62,044 nucleotides of DNA from assembly GCA_030538675.1 (NCBI GenBank), contig JAUNTM010000001.1, positions 23,612 to 85,655 on the forward strand, written 5' to 3'. A program made the position numbers and the translations under genes. The notes under the pieces are model-generated. The model was not told the origin of the DNA. It ran no database searches and saw only the letters and a list, made by a program, of their open reading frames with translations. Positions 36,701-45,081 of the stretch are shown here, piece by piece. How positions within the stretch are numbered: position 1 is the stretch's first letter; the number at the start of each line of letters is the position of its first letter. Source of the DNA: Capnocytophaga sp. Lineage in GTDB: Bacteria; Bacteroidota; Bacteroidia; Flavobacteriales; Flavobacteriaceae.

Positions 36701-37350
36701 ACAGCTGCCGTATTGCGTTCCCTGCTAATGGTTTGGTAGCCTGTCGATACCACTTCAACCTCTTGTAATACGTTGACATCATGCTGCATTATGATATCTA
36801 GTCGCTGTTGGTTTGTGATGGTAATCTCCTGCTCTTTCATCCCTATATAGCTGAATATTAACACATAGCCCTTGCGGACGGTGATATTGAACATGCCGTC
36901 CAAGTCAGTAACAGCTCCTCTGGATTGTCCTTTTACCAATATTGTAGTTCCAGGTAATGGATTGTTTTCTTCATCCGTTACTTTTCCTTGCAATACGTAT
37001 TGCGGCGCATTTTGCGATTTTGCATTGACATCAGTGATGAGTATGTGCTCATTTTGTATTTCGAAATGTAATTTTGCTTGCGAGCAGATGTCTTGCAAAG
37101 CCGTTTGCAACGAAACATTGTTGAGGTCTAAGCTGATGGAAGGACTACTTTCTACCAAGCGGTTTTCGTACATTACATACATACCACTCTGATGGCGGAT
37201 TTGTTCAAGAGCCTGCTTTACACTCATATTTTGTCCGTTGAGCGTTATTGATTGGGCATGGTTAAGACTTACGAAAAACACCGAAAGCATAAACCCTATC
37301 AGCAGGGAAAGGGTTTTCGGTGGGCAGAAAAGGGATGGTTTACTACTCAT
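33763..37350 (-). CDS. SusC/RagA family TonB-dependent outer-membrane transporter with STN domain
   Basis: 1,195 residues. Signal peptide to about residue 33 (FVSLNHAQS). Residues ~34-105 are a secretin/TonB short N-terminal (STN) domain, the signalling domain that contacts a FecR-type anti-sigma factor. Residues ~118-200 are a carboxypeptidase-regulatory-like domain (LQGKVTDEENNPLPGTTILVKG). The plug begins near 215 and has the SusC hallmark VLKDAAALSIYGARAANGVIVVTT near 300. The rest is a 22-strand barrel ending SFLIGFSTNF with a terminal Phe. With SusD it forms the energised uptake complex, and its STN domain links uptake to the sigma/FecR genes directly upstream. Confidence 0.96.
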   Translation of the reverse strand: MSSKPSLFCPPKTLSLLIGFMLSVFFVSLNHAQSITLNGQNMSVKQALEQIRHQSGMYVMYENRLVESSPSISLDLNNVSLQTALQDICSQAKLHFEIQNEHILITDVNAKSQNAPQYVLQGKVTDEENNPLPGTTILVKGQSRGAVTDLDGMFNITVRKGYVLIFSYIGMKEQEITITNQQRLDIIMQHDVNVLQEVEVVSTGYQTISRERNTAAVAQVSNTQLNKQLNTDLLAALEGQVAGLNYVKNPTGTSADSPIIRGVGTFSSNVGTAPLIVVDDLPTELTLEQLNPYDVETITVLKDAAALSIYGARAANGVIVVTTKQAKGKGTQVSINADWFMTLKPDMDRMHYASTSELIDYETDVYNAMLGRYNNDVNSLFNYYGSIGTGTIRYYSPLFQLYRDQAEGTISATEVQNTLSQWRDNDYIRDFSKNVWRPSITQRYNVSLSHNAEKSNTYFSFNYEKNDERVIHNQNERFNSYYKSIFDVKKWLKATVGVNLSYSINQAGEGLYDNYLLQPRYARITGTDGYGTANDYVNLGFGSGNAVNAVVAEEIAANPNLKSVGFNLLESMAESITKTNTLNLRPFVNVQIRLHENLDYQAMFQYEIANAEQKLYDDANSYKMRMLHNSLVSYNSTTGAYTSNLPAGGRFYQLNRNRNNYTFRQQLNFDRTFAKDFSVTAIGGFEMRQTRTPRTIEELRYGYDPVTLTSTIIDWIGLSQTGYTSYVYGSRATLSGQSRVQSEILHRYISVYGNTGLNYLGKYSLTGSIRVDQADLFGVDPKYRYRPLWSVGAGWNVSNEEFMKDLTWVNRLKVRATYGINGNVDQTSSPYLIATRRNDNLYTSLQYLNISTLPNPKLRWEKTQTANLGVDFALFGNRLDGSIDLYNRYSSDLLVTTELDPTVGASSRVLNNGAMRNKGIEIALGSELYRDNDWSVSVRLVAASNKNTVEKLNFRTTSAYSYVGAPANYFFLDQPYNSLYAYRFSRMVNGYPVFLDENGDENIDFDANGNPTSVRNINSVDAIVRKGNLLPTYNGSFTFRARYKFLELSSMLVFSGGNHLRKDVTSLSSYDVYDEDIAQRWTSNGTSDLPRLYVDYPLAMTSYASTLSTLWQYADVQVKKADYVKLRNIAVSVHLPDEILKKAGFGPTKVTLQANNLWTWAAAGDGIDPEAYSLNSGTRQLPVATSFLIGFSTNF

Positions 37351-37388
37351 GATACTACCAAATTGTTTAAGTTATAAATTAGTATTCG

Positions 37389-38519
37389 TTATTTTTTTCG
37401 GATGATTATGGTGTCATCTTGTTTGTCAAAATCAACTTGCGATACCTTTTGTATCAATTCTAATGCGTACCCCAGCGACTTATCTTTGAGAATTGCTCCT
37501 GAGAATTTAATCTGTTGCAAGGCATTGTCTTCAAAATGAAATTTTACGCCATACCATAGTGATAATTGTTGAGCTATTTCCTCCAGAGACGTGTTTTCAA
37601 ATTCAAACATTCCCGTAGTCCATGAAGCATATATTATTGGATTTACGTGATTTATGGTTGTTTGTGTTGGTGTCATTTCGAGCTGTTCGCCTGGTTTTAA
37701 TTCAAAATTTCCTTGTGAAGAAATAACATTAACGTTACCTTCAACAAGCGTAACCGTAATAGAATCATCATGATACGCTCTCACGTTGAACCGTGTGCCT
37801 GTAACACGTATTTGTATCTGTGATGTCTGCACGATAAAAGGCGATTCTTCATTGCTCTGTACCTCAAAAAAAGCCTCTCCTTTGAGGTAGACTACACGTT
37901 CTTTGCCAAATACCAATGGATATTCTACGGCAGAATTAGCGTTAATCCATATTTTTGAGCCGTCTGATAAAGATACCGAATAACTTCCTCCATTGGGAAC
38001 TAAGATGCTGTTTTTCAATGAAGTGTTACTATCGTTTAGCGTGTTCACATAGTGCAGATGCTGTTGTTCATTTTGTCCTATCCGTAAGCCGTTAGCTTCA
38101 AAAATAGGTTTTGTACCGGCGTCCAAAGTCAATGTAGAGCCGTCTGAGAGTGTCAATATTGCTTTTTTACTGCCCTTGACGGGGAATAATTCAACGAGAG
38201 GAACGTTTTTAGGAGCGTTTTGCCACGTGAACATGACCGAAATTCCCACGGCAAGAACTATTGCGGCAGCTATCCACCGCATGGGGGAATAAAACGAAGA
38301 CGCGTTATGCTGTTGAGACAACAACCGCTTGAGTGAATGTGTCATATCAATAGACGATGCAGCGTCTTGTTGTAATTCATTTTTGTGCAATTTTGCAAAT
38401 GCAACAAAAATACGCTTGTTGTTAGGCGATTGAGCTATCCAATCGGTAAGTTTCTGTATATCTTCATCATCCAGTGTATTGTCAATATATTTTTGAAATA
38501 AATATTTTACGGTTTCCAT
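37389..38519 (-). CDS. FecR-family anti-sigma factor
   Basis: 376 residues. The N-terminal cytoplasmic sigma-binding part (~1-80) includes DDEDIQKLTDWIAQSPNNKRIFVAF. A single membrane helix lies near residues 81-102 (RWIAAAIVLAVGISVMFTW). The periplasmic FecR domain (~150-265) shows VPNGGSYSVSLSDGSKIWINANS and GEAFFEV...FIVQTSQIQIRVTGTRFNV. The C-terminal ~75 residues (FENTSLEEIAQQLSLWYGVKFHF) match DUF4974. It should hold the upstream ECF sigma factor until the SusC STN domain signals ligand. It lies between the sigma gene and susC in the same direction. Confidence 0.95.
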   Translation of the reverse strand: METVKYLFQKYIDNTLDDEDIQKLTDWIAQSPNNKRIFVAFAKLHKNELQQDAASSIDMTHSLKRLLSQQHNASSFYSPMRWIAAAIVLAVGISVMFTWQNAPKNVPLVELFPVKGSKKAILTLSDGSTLTLDAGTKPIFEANGLRIGQNEQQHLHYVNTLNDSNTSLKNSILVPNGGSYSVSLSDGSKIWINANSAVEYPLVFGKERVVYLKGEAFFEVQSNEESPFIVQTSQIQIRVTGTRFNVRAYHDDSITVTLVEGNVNVISSQGNFELKPGEQLEMTPTQTTINHVNPIIYASWTTGMFEFENTSLEEIAQQLSLWYGVKFHFEDNALQQIKFSGAILKDKSLGYALELIQKVSQVDFDKQDDTIIIRKK

Positions 38520-38594
38520 GCCAGAATATAAAAAAAGTTTGTTCTACTAAGAGTAGAAAAAAAGTAAAATGGGTGACAATAAAATGAAAAATAA

Positions 38595-39155
38595 TTACAA
38601 TATAGATTGTATAATGCAGATAATAAAACTTTTGCTTCGCAATGATTTCATCGCTCTTCTCAAATGTGTTTTGACCGTATTGACAGAAATTTCCAATTGC
38701 GAGGCGACATCCTTATACCGTTTACCATTAAGGACGATTTCGGTCAATACATTGTATTCCTGAGGCGACAATTGCTCTAAAGCTGTTCTGATTTTGGCAT
38801 TGCGTTTTACGAGCTCTTCTTCGTCATATACTTCATCGATAGGAGAATGCGAAAGGAGCTCTATCTCATCGAGTAATGGGTGTAGGTGCGTTTTTTTTGA
38901 AAAACGAAGCGATTCGTTGCGCACAGATTGAAATAAATACGCCCGGAGACCAAAGGCAATATTTTTATACAGTTGCTTCTCCCAAAAACGGATAAATAGC
39001 TCTTGTACAACATCTTCCGAATCTGAAAGACTTTCGGTAAACTGTACTGAATACACACAGAGTGGCTTGTAATACACATCAAAAAGCAATTGCAACGCTA
39101 CCTTGTCGCCTTTGGTGAATGTATCCAATATTTCTTTATCTTTCGTAGCGTTCAT
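38595..39155 (-). CDS. ECF RNA polymerase sigma-70 factor
   Basis: 186 residues from ATG 39155 (MNATKDKEILDTF). The frame begins at a TTG (39233) inside the -7 element TACCTTTG, so that start is impossible; ATG 39191 is an alternative. Region 2 reads LQLLFDVYYKPLCVYSVQFTESLSDSEDVVQELFIRFWEK (split here only for naming: helix pair and DVVQELF), and region 4 reads LSPQEYNVLTEIVLNGK then DVASQLEISVNTVKTHLRRA, a helix-turn-helix. It is the Bacteroidota type that regulates a FecR/SusC unit. It heads the leftward locus. Confidence 0.94.
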   Translation of the reverse strand: MNATKDKEILDTFTKGDKVALQLLFDVYYKPLCVYSVQFTESLSDSEDVVQELFIRFWEKQLYKNIAFGLRAYLFQSVRNESLRFSKKTHLHPLLDEIELLSHSPIDEVYDEEELVKRNAKIRTALEQLSPQEYNVLTEIVLNGKRYKDVASQLEISVNTVKTHLRRAMKSLRSKSFIICIIQSIL

Positions 39156-39230
39156 GTAGTAGAATGAATATAAAACTGATGCGAAGCCCATATCAATTTC
39201 AGAAAAAACTGTACATATCGTATCACCGCA

Positions 39231-39263
39231 CAAAGGTAATTATATTTTGAAGAAGATTATCAA
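39231..39263 (-). promoter_or_regulatory. Promoter of the ECF sigma gene
   Basis: -7 TACCTTTG (39238-39231) with a TTG at 39263-39261, spacer 22 nt. The leader to ATG 39155 is about 70 nt. Confidence 0.5.
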
Positions 39264-39366
39264 CAAAGGTGTTTGTTTTAAACTTTATTCTTAAAATATA
39301 ATAATACGTATTGTGATTATCAAAAAAAGAAGACTTGTATCGTATTGAAGTCCGTAAAATATTTTT

Positions 39367-39398
39367 TTTGAACAATCCATATAGAAATCATACCTTTG
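39367..39398 (+). promoter_or_regulatory. Promoter of the CBM9-like gene
   Basis: -33 TTTG (39367-39370), 20-nt spacer, -7 TACCTTTG (39391-39398); ATG at 39421. Confidence 0.68.
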
Positions 39399-39420
39399 TT
39401 GTCTTAATACACAGGATAAT

Positions 39421-40473
39421 ATGCAGGTTTTCAAAATTGTTTTGATGATATTTTTGTATGCCAATGGGTTAGCCATTACACAAGCCCAACAGCATCCCGA
39501 ACCCAAATCGTACATCGCCTACCGCACCTCCGAGAAGATGATTATCGACGGAAAAGGCAATGAAAAATCGTGGCAAAAAGCCGTTTTTACCGACGATTTT
39601 ATCGATATTGAAGGCGTAAAAAAACCGAAATACAGCACCAACGTAAAAATGCTGTACGATGACGAGAACTTTTATTTTTTCGCCAAAATGGAAGACCCAC
39701 ACATTTGGGCAACGCTCAAGCAACGCGACACCGTTATTTATTACAATAATGATTTTGAGATATTTATCGACCCCGATAACGATTCTCACAACTATTACGA
39801 ACTCGAAATCAACGCCCTGAACACCGTTTGGGATTTGTTTCTCACAAAACCGTATCGGGAAACCAATAAAGTCCTTGACGGCTGGGATATTGCCGGACTC
39901 AAGTCGGCGGTACACATTGAGGGAACCCTCAATAATCCCAATGACGAAGACCGCTTCTGGTCGGTCGAAATCGCCATTCCGTGGGCAGCAATGAGAGAGG
40001 CGCATAGGCAAAATAATATTCCCGAAGGAAAATTTTGGCGGGTCAATTTCTCACGCGTCCATTGGGATTTTGACCTTGTTGACGGGCGCTATTCTCGCAA
40101 GAAAAATCCCGAAGGCAACTACCAAAGCGAATACAACTGGGTATGGTCGCCCCAATGGAAAATAAGCATGCACGAACCCGAACTCTGGGGTTATGTATAT
40201 TTTTCAGAAAAAGAAATCGGCGGGAATGACACATTTAGTATCCCAAAAAATGAAACCATAAAAAGGTATCTGTACGATTTGTATCACATCAGTAAAAAAG
40301 AAAAAAATATAAAGAAATTTAAAAAAATAGTTGAAAAACAAACTTCTGTCAACGGCTTGATTGTCAAACCAAAATTTCGTCATACAGCCTATCAATGGGA
40401 TATCAGCATCAGAAGTCCGTTTGACACTACAATATTGGTAATCAATCACGAAGGAAAGATGAGCGAAGAATAA
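39421..40473 (+). CDS. Secreted CBM9-like carbohydrate-binding protein
   Basis: 350 residues with a signal peptide ending near AITQAQ (residue 23). Residues ~32-240 match the family 9 carbohydrate-binding-like domain used by many Bacteroidota exported proteins: MIIDGKGNEKSWQKAVFTDDF, VKMLYDDENFYFFAKMEDPHIWA, NNDFEIFIDPDNDSHNYYELEINALNTVWD, and FWRVNFSRVHWDFDL. The C-terminal ~100 residues are Lys-rich and of unknown fold. It starts divergently from the ECF sigma gene but has its own promoter. Confidence 0.87.
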   Translation: MQVFKIVLMIFLYANGLAITQAQQHPEPKSYIAYRTSEKMIIDGKGNEKSWQKAVFTDDFIDIEGVKKPKYSTNVKMLYDDENFYFFAKMEDPHIWATLKQRDTVIYYNNDFEIFIDPDNDSHNYYELEINALNTVWDLFLTKPYRETNKVLDGWDIAGLKSAVHIEGTLNNPNDEDRFWSVEIAIPWAAMREAHRQNNIPEGKFWRVNFSRVHWDFDLVDGRYSRKKNPEGNYQSEYNWVWSPQWKISMHEPELWGYVYFSEKEIGGNDTFSIPKNETIKRYLYDLYHISKKEKNIKKFKKIVEKQTSVNGLIVKPKFRHTAYQWDISIRSPFDTTILVINHEGKMSEE

Positions 40474-40570
40474 AACCCAAAAGGATTATTGGTAAAGGCT
40501 ACCGTTTGAAAACTTTGAACTTTTACCCTTAAAACTATCCGCTATCCCCTAAAACCTAATCCCTAAAAAA

Positions 40571-41350
40571 ATGAATGCAGAAAAAGTAACGCAACACATT
40601 GTAAATTGGATAAAAAATTACGCTGAAAACGCCCGCGTCAACGGGCTGGTTATCGGAATTTCGGGCGGTATCGACTCGGCGGTAACATCGGTGCTTTGTG
40701 CCGAAACGGGATTGCCGACATTGTGCTTGGAAATGCCCATCCACCAAGCCGAAAGCCACGTATCGAGAGCGAAAGAACACATCGCTTTTCTCAAAAAAAA
40801 CTATCCGAATGTGTCGGAATTGCAGGTTGATTTGACTACCGTTTTCGACCAATTTGTAAAAGAAATCCCATCGACCGACAAAACAACTTACGAAATGGCT
40901 CTTGCCAACACCCGTGCCAGACTGCGGATGACAACGCTGTATTATTTCGCCGGATTGGACGGGCGTTTGGTAGTCGGGACGGGCAACAAAATCGAAGATT
41001 TCGGGGTAGGATTTTTCACCAAATACGGCGATGGCGGCGTGGACATCAGCCCTATTGCCGACCTGATGAAAAGTGAAGTCTACCAACTCGGCAGGCATCT
41101 CGGCATCCCTAATTCCATTATGGAAGCCAAGCCATCGGACGGACTTTTCGGCGATGCCCGAAGCGATGAAGACCAAATCGGGGCGAGTTATGACGAACTC
41201 GAATGGGCGATGCTGCAATCCGAAAACGGCAAAAATCCCGATGATTTTTCGGGAAGACAAAAAGAAGTCATCACAATTTTTCAACGCTTAAACAAAGCTA
41301 ACCAACACAAAATGAAGCCCATACCGGTATGTGAGATTCCTTTTAAATAA
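40571..41350 (+). CDS. nadE: Ammonia-dependent NAD+ synthetase
   Basis: 259 residues. It adenylates nicotinate adenine dinucleotide and amidates it with ammonia to NAD+. The PP-loop SGGIDSA is at residues 31-37. NTRARLRMTTLYYFAG near 113, GTGNKIEDFGVGFFTKYGDGGVDISPIADLMKSEV (in segments from 138) and the C-terminal KPIPVCEIPFK fit the NadE family. No glutaminase domain is present, so ammonia is the nitrogen donor. Confidence 0.96.
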   Translation: MNAEKVTQHIVNWIKNYAENARVNGLVIGISGGIDSAVTSVLCAETGLPTLCLEMPIHQAESHVSRAKEHIAFLKKNYPNVSELQVDLTTVFDQFVKEIPSTDKTTYEMALANTRARLRMTTLYYFAGLDGRLVVGTGNKIEDFGVGFFTKYGDGGVDISPIADLMKSEVYQLGRHLGIPNSIMEAKPSDGLFGDARSDEDQIGASYDELEWAMLQSENGKNPDDFSGRQKEVITIFQRLNKANQHKMKPIPVCEIPFK

Positions 41351-41482
41351 TTTGAAAATGTGGAAATTTGAATATTTGGAAATGCCAATTCGTATGTTTT
41401 AATTTGAAAATGTGGGAATTTGAAGAGTAAAATGGAAAAGGATATGTCATTTCCAAATCTTCAAATTTCCAAATTAATTATT
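41351..41482. repeat. AT-rich repeat blocks upstream of the polyprenyl synthase
   Basis: Several copies of TTTGAAAATGTGGAAATTTG-like sequence (41351-41425) are followed by the reverse-orientation block ending TTTCCAAATTAATTA (41446-41480), the same motif seen near 26970, 27100 and 60890. Here the block ends at the start codon and no -7 element follows. Confidence 0.5.
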
Positions 41483-42463
41483 ATGAAAACAACAACCCTC
41501 ATTAAAGAACCCATCCGCCACGAAATGGAACTTTTTGAACGAAAGTTTCAAGAGTCGATGTCGTCCAAAGTGGCGTTGCTCAACCGCATTACCTATTATA
41601 TCGTAAACCGTAAAGGCAAGCAAATGCGTCCGATGTTCGTGTTTTTGGTTGCCAAAATGGTGTCGGGCGGTACGGTCAGCGAACGGACGTACCGCGGGGC
41701 TTCGGTCATCGAACTCATACACACAGCCACGTTGGTACATGATGATGTGGTTGATGACAGCAACAAAAGACGTGGTTTTTTTTCCATTAATGCCTTGTGG
41801 AAAAACAAAATTGCGGTTTTAGTCGGCGATTTTTTACTCTCAAAAGGATTGCTACTTTCTATTGATAGTGGCGATTTTGATTTATTAAAAATCATTTCGG
41901 TCGCCGTCCGGGAAATGAGCGAAGGCGAACTTTTGCAAATAGAAAAAGCCCGCCGTTTGGATATTACCGAAGCCGTCTATTATGAAATTATTCGACAAAA
42001 AACGGCAACACTCATCGCTGCCTGCTGTGCTATGGGAGCCTGCTCTGTACTTCCCGAAGAGTTCGAAACCGTCGAGAAAATGCGCCGATTTGGTGAATTT
42101 ATAGGAATGGCTTTTCAGATAAAAGATGACCTTTTCGATTATAGCGAAGGAGCTATCGGAAAGCCTACGGGAATCGATATTAAAGAGCAAAAAATGACCT
42201 TGCCCCTCATTTATACACTCAATAATTGTAGTGATAACGACAAAAAATGGATTATCAACTCTATAAAAAATCACAACAAAGATAAAAAGCGCGTCAAAGA
42301 CGTAATTGCCTTAGTAAAAAAACACAACGGATTGGAATACGCTACCGAAAAAATGAAAGAATACCAACAAAAAGCACTTGCTATTCTGGATGAATTCCCG
42401 GCATCGGAATACAAAAACGCTTTACAAATAATGGTCAATTACGTGATAGACAGGAAAATATAA
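41483..42463 (+). CDS. Long-chain polyprenyl diphosphate synthase
   Basis: 326 residues from ATG 41483 (MKTTTLIKEPIRHEM); the longer frame from 41420 translates repeat sequence. It condenses isopentenyl diphosphate onto an allylic primer to make a long prenyl chain, most likely the menaquinone side chain. The first Asp-rich motif is DDVVD at residues 87-91 (LVHDDVVDDSNKRRG) and the second is DDLFD near 213 (FQIKDDLFDYSE). GKQMRP near 45 binds diphosphate. The short motif DDxxD with no two-residue insert fits the octaprenyl/heptaprenyl type. Its stop lies 5 nt from the stop of the convergent pigment operon. Confidence 0.92.
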   Translation: MKTTTLIKEPIRHEMELFERKFQESMSSKVALLNRITYYIVNRKGKQMRPMFVFLVAKMVSGGTVSERTYRGASVIELIHTATLVHDDVVDDSNKRRGFFSINALWKNKIAVLVGDFLLSKGLLLSIDSGDFDLLKIISVAVREMSEGELLQIEKARRLDITEAVYYEIIRQKTATLIAACCAMGACSVLPEEFETVEKMRRFGEFIGMAFQIKDDLFDYSEGAIGKPTGIDIKEQKMTLPLIYTLNNCSDNDKKWIINSIKNHNKDKKRVKDVIALVKKHNGLEYATEKMKEYQQKALAILDEFPASEYKNALQIMVNYVIDRKI

Positions 42464-42468
42464 TTTTT

Positions 42469-43530
42469 TTATTGACGTAACAATACCAAACTGTGGTCTT
42501 TTCCCCGGTAATGATTGTACAACAACACATTTTTTACCGAAGATGCCAAAACGCCGTTCCACCGTAAGATTTGCGGAATGCGCTGCCGTTTCAAAAGTTG
42601 GCACGCCGCAAAAACACCGAAAGCCGAAGCCGTATCGTATTCGCCCGACAGGTGCTTGTAGTACAGCTGCATTTTATCCACAAAAACCCGCTGCGGATTG
42701 TCATAAAAATAATCCGTTGTGATGTCACCATTGATTCCTAAAACAATTGCGTCAATATCGCTGAATATCAGGTTGTTATTCGCTAAAAATCGCCTCGTAA
42801 AAATTTCCCATTCTTCCGGCGGGAGTTCGTTTTGCATCGCAATATCCACCACTTGGGCGTAAGTAGTATCTTGCTTATTTCCGCTTAAAGCGAAAAAAGA
42901 AGCCCCTTCGCCAAACACAAACCCCTCCGAAGGACGACGCAATGAATAGGGCGAAATCGTATCACTTTTAATAAAATTTTGTAATTTATACAATTCAACG
43001 GTGTGGGCAGAAATTTCATCGACCGCCCCGACCAAAGCATTTTCAACTTGCTGATTTTCAATCTGCATCAAACCGTCCAACAATGCCGACTCGAACGACA
43101 CGCCGCCGTTCACATACGTGAAATTATAGCTTTTGCATTGCATTCCGAGAGCAATCTGCCCGCCTACGGTATTGTGTGTGGATTGGATGAACGAGGTCGG
43201 GGTAAGAAACTGTTCGTCATTGTCAATCAGTGCTTTAAGAAATTTTTCAGAATCCTGCGTACAACCCATTCCCGTTCCCGTGATGATAGCCTGCGGTTGT
43301 AGCATCCGGGCTTCTTCAAGAGCTCGTGCCGAAGTAGCAATTCCCATTTTCACACCTTTTGCCATTCGGCGAATCATAGCAGGTGGGATGAACGATTTGT
43401 ACGAAGGCTCAAAAGCGTACAAAATATTCTTATCGTATTGTAAAACAGGATTTTCGAGAATTTGAGTGTCCTCAAAAGTATTTTGTGCCGAGATGCACGA
43501 CAGTCCGTTGATATAGCAATTTTTTTTCAT
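42469..43530 (-). CDS. Ketosynthase-like chain-length-factor homologue (inactive KS)
   Basis: 353 residues from ATG 43530. It has the thiolase/ketosynthase layout (AIITGTGMGCTQDSEKFL; TPTSFIQSTHNTVGGQIAL; RRPSEGFVFGEGASFFAL) but the nucleophile position reads YVNGGVSFESA, with Gly143 where active enzymes have Cys. The two His sites are also lost (INGD for HGTA, GEYDTASAF for GHTLAA). This is the pattern of chain-length factors such as ApeC, which pair with an active KS. The gene overlaps the active KS upstream by 4 nt (ATGA), supporting equimolar partners. It is the last gene of the operon. Confidence 0.82.
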   Translation of the reverse strand: MKKNCYINGLSCISAQNTFEDTQILENPVLQYDKNILYAFEPSYKSFIPPAMIRRMAKGVKMGIATSARALEEARMLQPQAIITGTGMGCTQDSEKFLKALIDNDEQFLTPTSFIQSTHNTVGGQIALGMQCKSYNFTYVNGGVSFESALLDGLMQIENQQVENALVGAVDEISAHTVELYKLQNFIKSDTISPYSLRRPSEGFVFGEGASFFALSGNKQDTTYAQVVDIAMQNELPPEEWEIFTRRFLANNNLIFSDIDAIVLGINGDITTDYFYDNPQRVFVDKMQLYYKHLSGEYDTASAFGVFAACQLLKRQRIPQILRWNGVLASSVKNVLLYNHYRGKDHSLVLLRQ

Positions 43531-44717
43531 TTTGAAAATATCAAAGTAGAACAATTTCCGCCGAAACCAAACGAATTGGACAGCACGTGATGGATGTTTT
43601 TTTGGCGAAAAACAGTATTGGGAACGAGCTGGAATTCGTCCATCGGAGTTTGAAAATTCAGGTTCGGAAAGAGAACATTTCGCTGTAAAGCAAGTACGCT
43701 GTATACGGCTTCGATGGCGGCGGCGGCGGCGAGTGTATGTCCCGTAAAGGCTTTGGTGGAGCTGAAGTCGGGGACGTTTTTACCGAAAATCCGAAGCAAT
43801 GCCCTGCCTTCCGAAAGGTCATTATTAGGCGTTGCCGTGCCGTGAGCGTTGATGTAGTCAATATCCGCAAGCTGTAACCCCGACATCTCCAATGCTTTTT
43901 GCATTGCCAAATACGCTCCTTCCCCGTTTTCTGACGAAGCAGTTTGATGGAAAGCATCATTGGCATTGCCGTAACCACTGAGGTACGCAAGTGGTTTTTT
44001 TGCGTTTTTTTTGACTTCGCTATCCGATTCCAACACCAAATAAGCTGCTGCTTCACCGAGATTCAGACCTTTTCTGTTTTGGTCAAAAGGCGTGTTGTAC
44101 GTATCAGAAAGTATCATCAGCGTTTTGAAACCATTTATCGTAAATTTTGATAATGCATCTGCGCCGCCAACGATAACACGGTCGAGCCGTCCACTTTTGA
44201 TGAGTTCCGCTCCCATTATAATGGCGTTGGCAGCCGACGAACAAGCGGTACTCACGGTTGTAACCAAGCCTTTCAGTCCTATGGAATTAGCAATTTTATG
44301 GGCAATTTCGCCGGCATCATGCGTAGCGATGTAACGCCGGACGGCTTCGTTTTCAAAATATTCATAAAAATACCGTTCCGTCATATCCATACCGCTGACG
44401 CTCGTAGCGGAAATAAGTCCCGTCCGACAGTCATTGATGTCTGTAATTCCCGCATTTTCAACGGCCTGACGCACAGCCAAACAGCCAAGCATTGCCGTTC
44501 GGGGATAATCATTATCAGGCGATAATTGTAATTTTTCAGAAAGAATTTCGTTTGAAAGTTTGATTTCGCCTACCATAATTTCGTTTTGGTGGCGAGTACC
44601 GATATTTTCAATTCGCGAAATGCCGTGCCGTCCTTGCGAAAGCGAAGCAAAATTCTCTTCCACATCCAGCCCGATAGCCGATACAATCCCCATTCCGGTA
44701 ATGGCAATCCGTGTCAT
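43527..44717 (-). CDS. Beta-ketoacyl-ACP synthase (KAS II-like), active
   Basis: 396 residues, starting MTRIAITGMGIVSAIG. All catalytic elements are present: Cys159 in STACSSAANA, His in NAHGTATPNND, Lys in STKAFTGHTL and the second His of GHTLAAAAA, then SNSFGFGGNCS at the C-terminus. It should carry out decarboxylative condensation of malonyl-ACP with the growing chain. With the inactive homologue downstream it resembles the ApeO:ApeC heterodimer of aryl polyene synthesis. It is 8 nt downstream of the acyl carrier protein gene. Confidence 0.93.
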   Translation of the reverse strand: MTRIAITGMGIVSAIGLDVEENFASLSQGRHGISRIENIGTRHQNEIMVGEIKLSNEILSEKLQLSPDNDYPRTAMLGCLAVRQAVENAGITDINDCRTGLISATSVSGMDMTERYFYEYFENEAVRRYIATHDAGEIAHKIANSIGLKGLVTTVSTACSSAANAIIMGAELIKSGRLDRVIVGGADALSKFTINGFKTLMILSDTYNTPFDQNRKGLNLGEAAAYLVLESDSEVKKNAKKPLAYLSGYGNANDAFHQTASSENGEGAYLAMQKALEMSGLQLADIDYINAHGTATPNNDLSEGRALLRIFGKNVPDFSSTKAFTGHTLAAAAAIEAVYSVLALQRNVLFPNLNFQTPMDEFQLVPNTVFRQKNIHHVLSNSFGFGGNCSTLIFSK

Positions 44718-44725
44718 AAATAGCG

Positions 44726-44983
44726 TTATTTGGTACGGTGCTGGGCGATGTAGTCCGCCATGGTTCCAATGGATTGGAATATCGCTTTCCCTTCTTTCGG
44801 GTCGGTCAGCTTGATGCCGTAATCCTTGTCCATCAATACGATAAGTTCCAACGCATCAATGGAATCCAACCCAAGTCCGCTGCCAAAAAGGGCATCATTA
44901 TCTTGGATGTCTTCCGGTGTAATATCTTCAAGATTAAGTACTTCGATGATTTTATTTTTCAGTTCTTGTTTGAGATTGCTCAT
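44726..44983 (-). CDS. Acyl carrier protein
   Basis: 85 residues. The phosphopantetheine site is Ser41 in GLGLDSIDALELIVLM. Helices I-IV follow the ACP pattern (LKQELKNKIIEVLNLEDI at the N-terminus; MADYIAQHRTK at the end). This is a pathway-specific carrier, distinct from the housekeeping ACP, lying inside the ketosynthase operon. It carries the growing acyl chain between the operon's enzymes. A 98-bp gap separates it from the half-ketosynthase gene upstream. Confidence 0.95.
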   Translation of the reverse strand: MSNLKQELKNKIIEVLNLEDITPEDIQDNDALFGSGLGLDSIDALELIVLMDKDYGIKLTDPKEGKAIFQSIGTMADYIAQHRTK

Positions 44984-45081
44984 ATTTTATATTGAAATTA
45001 TTGTGAATATTATATTTTTAGGTTGGCTAAGATACGAAAAAAGAAAATTAGTTTACTTAATAAGCGAAAGATTTGTGAAAA

